Assembly (NCBI RefSeq): GCF_900112845.1
Contig: NZ_FONG01000026.1
Location: forward strand, 1 to 64,000
Length of the DNA: 64,000 nucleotides
Reading direction: 5' to 3'
Source of the DNA: Actinacidiphila alni
GTDB taxonomy: Bacteria > Actinomycetota > Actinomycetes > Streptomycetales > Streptomycetaceae
The notes beneath the pieces were generated by a model that was not told the origin of the DNA, did no database searches, and worked only from the letters and a program-made list of their open reading frames with translations. Of this stretch, positions 60,140 through 64,000 are shown in pieces. Positions within the stretch are counted from its first letter, which is position 1. Each line of letters begins with the position of its first letter. The translations under genes and the position numbers were made by a program.

Positions 60140-60261
60140 GTCCTCAATCGCCGGACGGGCTTGATGGGGCGGGGATATGGCATCCCCGGCGCGGGGCACG
60201 GCTTCGCGGGGCCGGGCAGCCCGCCCGCGCTCATTGACCAGCCCGTCCGGCGATTGAGGAC
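60140..60261. repeat. 22-bp inverted repeat in the enoyl-CoA hydratase-tag gap
   Basis: GTCCTCAATCGCCGGACGGG plus CT at 60140-60161 is exactly reverse-complementary to 60240-60261, with a 78-base GC-rich spacer. This word is of a kind repeated between genes in Streptomyces genomes. It may also serve as a transcriptional end for the convergent pair. Confidence 0.7.
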
Positions 60262-60304
60262 CCCCGTCCGGGGAGGACATACAGGGCGGGTGGGTGGGGA
60301 AGGC

Positions 60305-60916
60305 TCAGCGGGCGGTGCAGGTGGGGAGGTGGTCGTTGACGAGGCCGCAGGCTTGCATCAGGGCGTAGGCCGTGGTGGGGCCGACGAAGCGGAAGCCGTG
60401 GGATTTGAGGGCCTTGGCGAGGGCGACGGACTCGGGCGTGGTGGCGGGCACGTCGGACAGGCGCCGGGGGCCGGGCCGGGTCGCCGGGTCCGGCGCGAAG
60501 GACCAGATCAGGCCGTCGAGCCCGCCCTCGTAGGAGTCCCGCACCCCGCGCGCGGCGGCCGCGTTGACGACGGCCGCCGCGATCTTCGCCCGGTTCCGGA
60601 TGATCCCCTCGTCCAGCAGCAGCCGCGCCTCGTCCTCCGCCGTGAAAGCGGCCACCTCGTCGATCGCGAACCCCGCGAAAGCGGCCCGGAAATTCTCCCG
60701 CCGCCGCAGAATCGTGATCCACGAGAGCCCGGACTGGAACGCCTCCAGGCAGATCCGTTCGAACAGCGCGTCGTCCCCGTGCACCGGCTTGCCCCACTCG
60801 GTGTCGTGGTACGCCACGTAATCCGGTGTGGACAGCCCCCACGGGCAGCGCGCGAGCCCGTCGGGCCCGACGACCGTCCCGTCCTCGCGCACCGCCGCGG
60901 GCGCCGCCTCACTCAC
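60305..60916 (-). CDS. tag: DNA-3-methyladenine glycosylase I
   Basis: A 203-residue helix-hairpin-helix glycosylase that excises 3-methyladenine. ARCPWG and YHDTEWGKPV near the N-terminus, SWITILRRRENFRAAF in the middle and NDHLPTC at the end are Tag signatures. They include the zinc-ligand Cys and His residues at both ends. GTG 60916 overlaps the upstream DivIVA-like stop by 8 bases, so the two are co-translated. Synteny matches Rv1210. Confidence 0.95.
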   Translation of the reverse strand: MSEAAPAAVREDGTVVGPDGLARCPWGLSTPDYVAYHDTEWGKPVHGDDALFERICLEAFQSGLSWITILRRRENFRAAFAGFAIDEVAAFTAEDEARLLLDEGIIRNRAKIAAAVVNAAAARGVRDSYEGGLDGLIWSFAPDPATRPGPRRLSDVPATTPESVALAKALKSHGFRFVGPTTAYALMQACGLVNDHLPTCTAR

Positions 60917-61268
60917 CGGCGTCGTCCCGCCGCGCGGGCCCCTCGTCCTTGGTGAGCGACGGCGCCCCCACCGCACTGGCCTGCGCCCCGGCGAGCGTGG
61001 CCTCCAGCTCGGCGATCCGCGCGTCGCGCTCGGCGAGTTCCGCCCCGAGCCGGTCGAGCACCTCGTCGACGTCGAGCATGCGGTAGCCGCGTACCGCGAT
61101 CGGCAGCCGTACGGCGTCGATGTCGGAGCGGACCAGCGGGCGGTCCGGCGGCAGCCGGTCCTCGATCCGGTCGGGCTCGGAGTCCCGCAGCGTGCCACCG
61201 TCGCCGAGCACGGCCATTGCCACCGCGGCGACCACCGCGACCAGCGCGATGAGCATGAACCAGAACAA
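60909..61268 (-). CDS. DivIVA-domain small membrane protein
   Basis: A 119-residue protein. One N-terminal membrane helix (MFWFMLIALVAVVAAVAMAVL) is followed by a DivIVA-like region with LPIAVRGYRMLDVDEVLDRLG and a short coiled coil (LAERDARIAELEATLAG). DivIVA-type proteins mark curved membrane and the poles. Start: TTG 61268 is 7 bases after GGGAG; ATG 61256 is an alternative. It corresponds to Rv1209 in order. The role in this organism is unknown. Confidence 0.85.
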   Translation of the reverse strand: MFWFMLIALVAVVAAVAMAVLGDGGTLRDSEPDRIEDRLPPDRPLVRSDIDAVRLPIAVRGYRMLDVDEVLDRLGAELAERDARIAELEATLAGAQASAVGAPSLTKDEGPARRDDAGE

Positions 61269-61352
61269 GTCGATCTCCCGGGTCGGTCCCTCATGCCTTC
61301 ATGTCAGGCACGATCGTGCCACGATCGCATGAGTCTGAGATGAGGAGCGGCA

Positions 61353-62216
61353 GTGGCACTTCGGCTGGGCACCCGGGAATTCGCGGATCGGGAGCCGGTG
61401 ATCATGGCGATCGTGAACCGTACGCCGGATTCGTTCTACGACCAGGGCGCCACTTTCACCGACGAACCGGCGCTGGAGCGGGTCGCGGCGGCGGTCGCGG
61501 AGGGCGCGGCGATCATCGACATCGGCGGGGTGAAGGCGGGCCCGGGCGAAGAGGTGTCGGCGGCCGAGGAGATCCGCCGTACGGTCGATTTCGTCGCCGA
61601 GGTGCGCCGCCACCACCCCGATGTGGTGATCAGCGTCGACACCTGGCGGCACGAGGTCGGCGAGGCGGTCTGCGAGGCGGGCGCCGATCTGCTGAACGAC
61701 GCGTGGGGCGGCGTCGACCCGAAGCTGGCGGAGGTCGCGGCGCGGTACGGCGTCGGCCTGGTCTGCACGCACGCGGGCGGGGCGCAGCCGCGGACGCGGC
61801 CGCACCGGATCGGCTACGAGGACGTGATGGCCGACATCCTGCGGGTCACGGTGGGCCTGGCCGAGCGGGCGGCGGCGCTGGGCGTGCCGCGCGAGGGCAT
61901 CCTGATCGACCCGGGGCACGACTTCGGCAAGAACACCCGGCACTCGCTGGAGGCGACCCGGCGGCTGCCGGAGATGGCCGCCACGGGCTGGCCGGTGCTG
62001 GTGTCGCTGTCCAACAAGGACTTCGTCGGCGAGACGCTGGACCGCCCGGTCAAGGAGCGCCTGATCGGCACCCTGGCGACCACGGCGGTCTCGGCCTGGC
62101 TGGGCGCGCAGGTCTACCGGGTGCACGAGGTCGCCGAGACCCGGCAGGTGCTGGACATGGTGGCGTCCATCGCGGGCCGGCGTCCGCCGGCGGTGGCCAG
62201 GCGCGGCCTGGCCTGA
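61353..62216 (+). CDS. folP2: Dihydropteroate synthase homologue FolP2
   Basis: A 287-residue TIM-barrel enzyme of the pterin-binding family. MAIVNRTPDSFYD near the start corresponds to the first DHPS motif, then DIGGVKAGPGEE and LIDPGHDFGKN follow. In M. tuberculosis the FolP2 type (Rv1207) lacks normal DHPS activity, so folate synthesis is not assured; it may act on another pterin-like substrate. GTG 61353 has a GAGGAG site. It is divergent from the DivIVA-like gene and converges on the LOG-family gene with a 19-base gap. Confidence 0.9.
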   Translation: MALRLGTREFADREPVIMAIVNRTPDSFYDQGATFTDEPALERVAAAVAEGAAIIDIGGVKAGPGEEVSAAEEIRRTVDFVAEVRRHHPDVVISVDTWRHEVGEAVCEAGADLLNDAWGGVDPKLAEVAARYGVGLVCTHAGGAQPRTRPHRIGYEDVMADILRVTVGLAERAAALGVPREGILIDPGHDFGKNTRHSLEATRRLPEMAATGWPVLVSLSNKDFVGETLDRPVKERLIGTLATTAVSAWLGAQVYRVHEVAETRQVLDMVASIAGRRPPAVARRGLA

Positions 62217-62235
62217 CCACCGCCGCGCGTGAGCG

Positions 62236-63123
62236 CTACGCGCTCTCCTTCGTCACCCGGGCCACGGCCTCGTCCACGTCGTCCGTGACGTGGAAGAGGT
62301 CGAGGTCGGCGGCGGACGCCTTGCCGCCGGCGATGAGGGTGGAGCGGATCCAGTCGACCAGGCCGCCCCAGTAGGCGGTGCCGAAGAGCACGATCGGGAA
62401 GCGCGTGACCTTCTTGGTCTGGACGAGGGTGAGCGCCTCGAAGAGTTCGTCGAGCGTGCCGAAGCCGCCGGGCAGCACGACGAAGCCGCGCGCGTACTTC
62501 ACGAACATCGTCTTGCGGACGAAGAAGTAGCGGAAGTTGACGCCGATGTCGACGTAGGGGTTGAGGCCCTGCTCGAAGGGCAGCTCGATGCCGAGGCCGA
62601 CGGAGACGCCGCCCGCCTCCAGGGCGCCCTTGTTGGCGGCCTCCATGGCGCCGGGGCCGCCGCCGGTGATGACGGCGAAGCCCGCCTCGGTCAGCGCGCG
62701 GCCGATCCGTACGCCGGCCGCGTATTCGGCGGAGTCCACCGGGGTGCGGGCCGAGCCGAAGACGCTGACGGCCGGGCCGAGTTCGGCCAGCGCGCCGAAG
62801 CCCTCGACGAATTCGGACTGGATCCGCATGACCCGCCAGGGGTCGCTGTGCACCCAGTCGGACTCGCCGCGGCTGTCCAGCAGCCGCTGGTCGGTGGTGC
62901 CGGGCTGGACGGCGCCGCGCCGCCGGACGACGGGTCCGGTGTGGCGTTCGGGCCAGCCCCTGCCGGTCAGGACGGCCTCGGCCGCCTCGTTGGCCGCCGC
63001 GGCCGCGTCCTGCGCGTCGCGTACGTCCGGGTCACGCGCGTCCCGCGCGTCGATCACGTGGTCGGACTTCCCGGAATCCCCGAATACGGATTCCCCGAAA
63101 GCTCCCTTGTCTGCGTCGGTCAT
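62236..63123 (-). CDS. LOG-family (TIGR00730) protein
   Basis: A 295-residue protein. After an acidic, Asp/Ala-rich N-terminal 80 residues, the Rossmann-like LOG fold shows VFGSARTPVDS, ITGGGPGAMEAAN and VVLPGGFGTLDELFEAL. The PGGxGTxxE and GGGxGxME motifs are those of cytokinin-nucleotide phosphoribohydrolases. Bacterial members cleave AMP-type nucleotides or are inactive homologues. It corresponds to Rv1205 in gene order. ATG 63123. Confidence 0.92.
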   Translation of the reverse strand: MTDADKGAFGESVFGDSGKSDHVIDARDARDPDVRDAQDAAAAANEAAEAVLTGRGWPERHTGPVVRRRGAVQPGTTDQRLLDSRGESDWVHSDPWRVMRIQSEFVEGFGALAELGPAVSVFGSARTPVDSAEYAAGVRIGRALTEAGFAVITGGGPGAMEAANKGALEAGGVSVGLGIELPFEQGLNPYVDIGVNFRYFFVRKTMFVKYARGFVVLPGGFGTLDELFEALTLVQTKKVTRFPIVLFGTAYWGGLVDWIRSTLIAGGKASAADLDLFHVTDDVDEAVARVTKESA

Positions 63124-63139
63124 ACCGGAAGCGTACGCA

Positions 63140-64000
63140 TCAAGGGGCCGCCGACGGCGCCAACGGGACGGCCCGTGGCGCCTCGATCCGGCCGCTGACC
63201 CAGGTGAAGGCGGCCGGGAACATGCCCGCCCAGGTCTTCCAGTTGTGGCCGCCGTTGTCGATCCGCAGGGTGGTGACGACGGTCGGCGGGTGGCAGGCGC
63301 TGGTGATCCAGTCGGCGAATTTCGGCGGGCTCTCCGGGTCCTGCTTGCTGGACTCGACGAGTATCTGCACGTCGGGGTTGGTGTTGCGGGCCAGCCAGAC
63401 CGGCGAGCGGGCGCCGCGCGCGGCCTGCTCGGGGTTGTCGGGGGCCATGGCGGCGCCGGCCGCGAACCGGTCGGGGTGTTCCAGCGCGAGCCGGGCGGCG
63501 CAGTAGCCGCCGGTCGATATCCCCATCACGGCCCAGCCGCGCGGGGCGGGCAGCGTACGGAAATTGTGCGCGATGGTCTGCACGACGTCGTCGGTGAGCC
63601 AGGTGCTGACGTGGCTCTTGCCGGGCACGTCGGCGCAGCCGGTGTTGACCCGGTCGGGGGTGATGGTGGGCAGCACGAGTATCGCGGGCTCGGCGCGGCC
63701 CGCGGTGATCTCGTTCTGCATGATCCGGCCGAGCCGCATGCCGCGCAGGAAGCTGTGCGGGGTGCCGGGTATGCCGTGCAGCACCTCGATGACGGGGAAG
63801 CGGGTGTGCGCGTACTCCGCCTTCTTGTACTGCGGTGGCGTCCAGACGATGACGTCGCCCTTGGTGCCGGATTTCCAGCCGCGGACGCTGGCCTTCTCGA
63901 AGCCCTGGGAGTAGGAGGCGAATTTCACCCGGTAGTCGGGCTTGGTGGGGGTGGGCGTGGGGCCGGGGCCCGCGAGGGGCTTGCCGCCGCCGCTGTTGGC
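63140..64000 (-). CDS. Esterase-D/antigen-85-like alpha/beta hydrolase, cut by window end
   Basis: The frame is open to the window edge and gives at least 287 residues; the N-terminus lies beyond the window. The visible part starts in a Pro/Thr/Gly-rich linker (GPTPTPTKPDY), so a secreted or anchored protein is likely. The catalytic core shows VIEVLHGIPGTPHSF, GISTGGYCAAR (nucleophile Ser in GxSxG), an acid near ILVESSKQDPE and a His in DNGGHNWKTW. Relatives are esterases or mycolyltransferase-like proteins. The stop is 16 bases from the LOG gene start. Confidence 0.85.
   Translation of the reverse strand, partial: ANSGGGKPLAGPGPTPTPTKPDYRVKFASYSQGFEKASVRGWKSGTKGDVIVWTPPQYKKAEYAHTRFPVIEVLHGIPGTPHSFLRGMRLGRIMQNEITAGRAEPAILVLPTITPDRVNTGCADVPGKSHVSTWLTDDVVQTIAHNFRTLPAPRGWAVMGISTGGYCAARLALEHPDRFAAGAAMAPDNPEQAARGARSPVWLARNTNPDVQILVESSKQDPESPPKFADWITSACHPPTVVTTLRIDNGGHNWKTWAGMFPAAFTWVSGRIEAPRAVPLAPSAAP

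Overview
The window is very GC-rich chromosomal DNA with strong third-position G/C bias, GGAGG-type ribosome sites, many GTG starts and frequent ATGA/GTGA stop-start overlaps. The gene content (WhiB7/WblC, mycoredoxin, AdnAB, MoeZ, DUF3107, DUF3117, DUF3152, DUF1003) points to an actinomycete, most likely Streptomyces or a close relative. It looks like a conserved chromosomal core: the only mobile DNA seen is a transposase remnant and a small inverted-repeat element at the left edge. No rRNA, tRNA or CRISPR array was recognised.

Layout. 1-280: end of an IS transposase and a MITE-like inverted repeat. 300-18,900: a genome-maintenance and redox block (whiB7 with a long attenuator leader, uvrD2, mycoredoxin, nudC, adnB-adnA, an alkyltransferase-like protein, a large multidomain membrane protein, a secreted FG-GAP protein, moeZ). 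Its order closely follows the Rv3197A-Rv3206c region of Mycobacterium tuberculosis. 19,000-24,750: a four-gene surface-polysaccharide operon with a PelF-like glycosyltransferase, a membrane protein, an NDP-sugar epimerase and a spherulin-4-type hydrolase. 24,950-30,800: a peptide/nickel-type ABC importer operon preceded by a short Cys-containing leader peptide. 30,900-46,900: metalloprotease-like DUF3152 protein, hydrolases, TetR regulator, DUF3107, ferritin-like protein, DEAD-box helicase, MarC, PHP phosphoesterase, SUFU-like protein, CorA with a uORF leader, and an EamA exporter.

47,278-50,604 holds a tightly overlapping four-gene operon: EF-hand protein, isocitrate/isopropylmalate-dehydrogenase-like protein, isochorismatase-like hydrolase and SAM methyltransferase. 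It interrupts an otherwise housekeeping neighbourhood and is the best candidate here for an undescribed biosynthetic or calcium-linked pathway.

50,577-64,000: a lipoprotein, an MgtE-like regulatory protein without a membrane domain, DUF1003, Mrp, TatB, an anti-sigma/sigma pair (SigE type), an O-methyltransferase whose only plausible start is ATT, DUF3117, enoyl-CoA hydratase, 3-methyladenine glycosylase, a DivIVA-like protein, FolP2, a LOG-family protein and an esterase cut by the window end. This follows the M. tuberculosis Rv1205-Rv1234 order, but no htrA gene lies between the anti-sigma gene and tatB.

The window therefore joins two ancient actinobacterial gene blocks (DNA repair/antibiotic response, and envelope stress/Mg transport) with polysaccharide, importer and cryptic-operon modules between them. 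Family assignments rest on reading motifs by eye; no database search was run.
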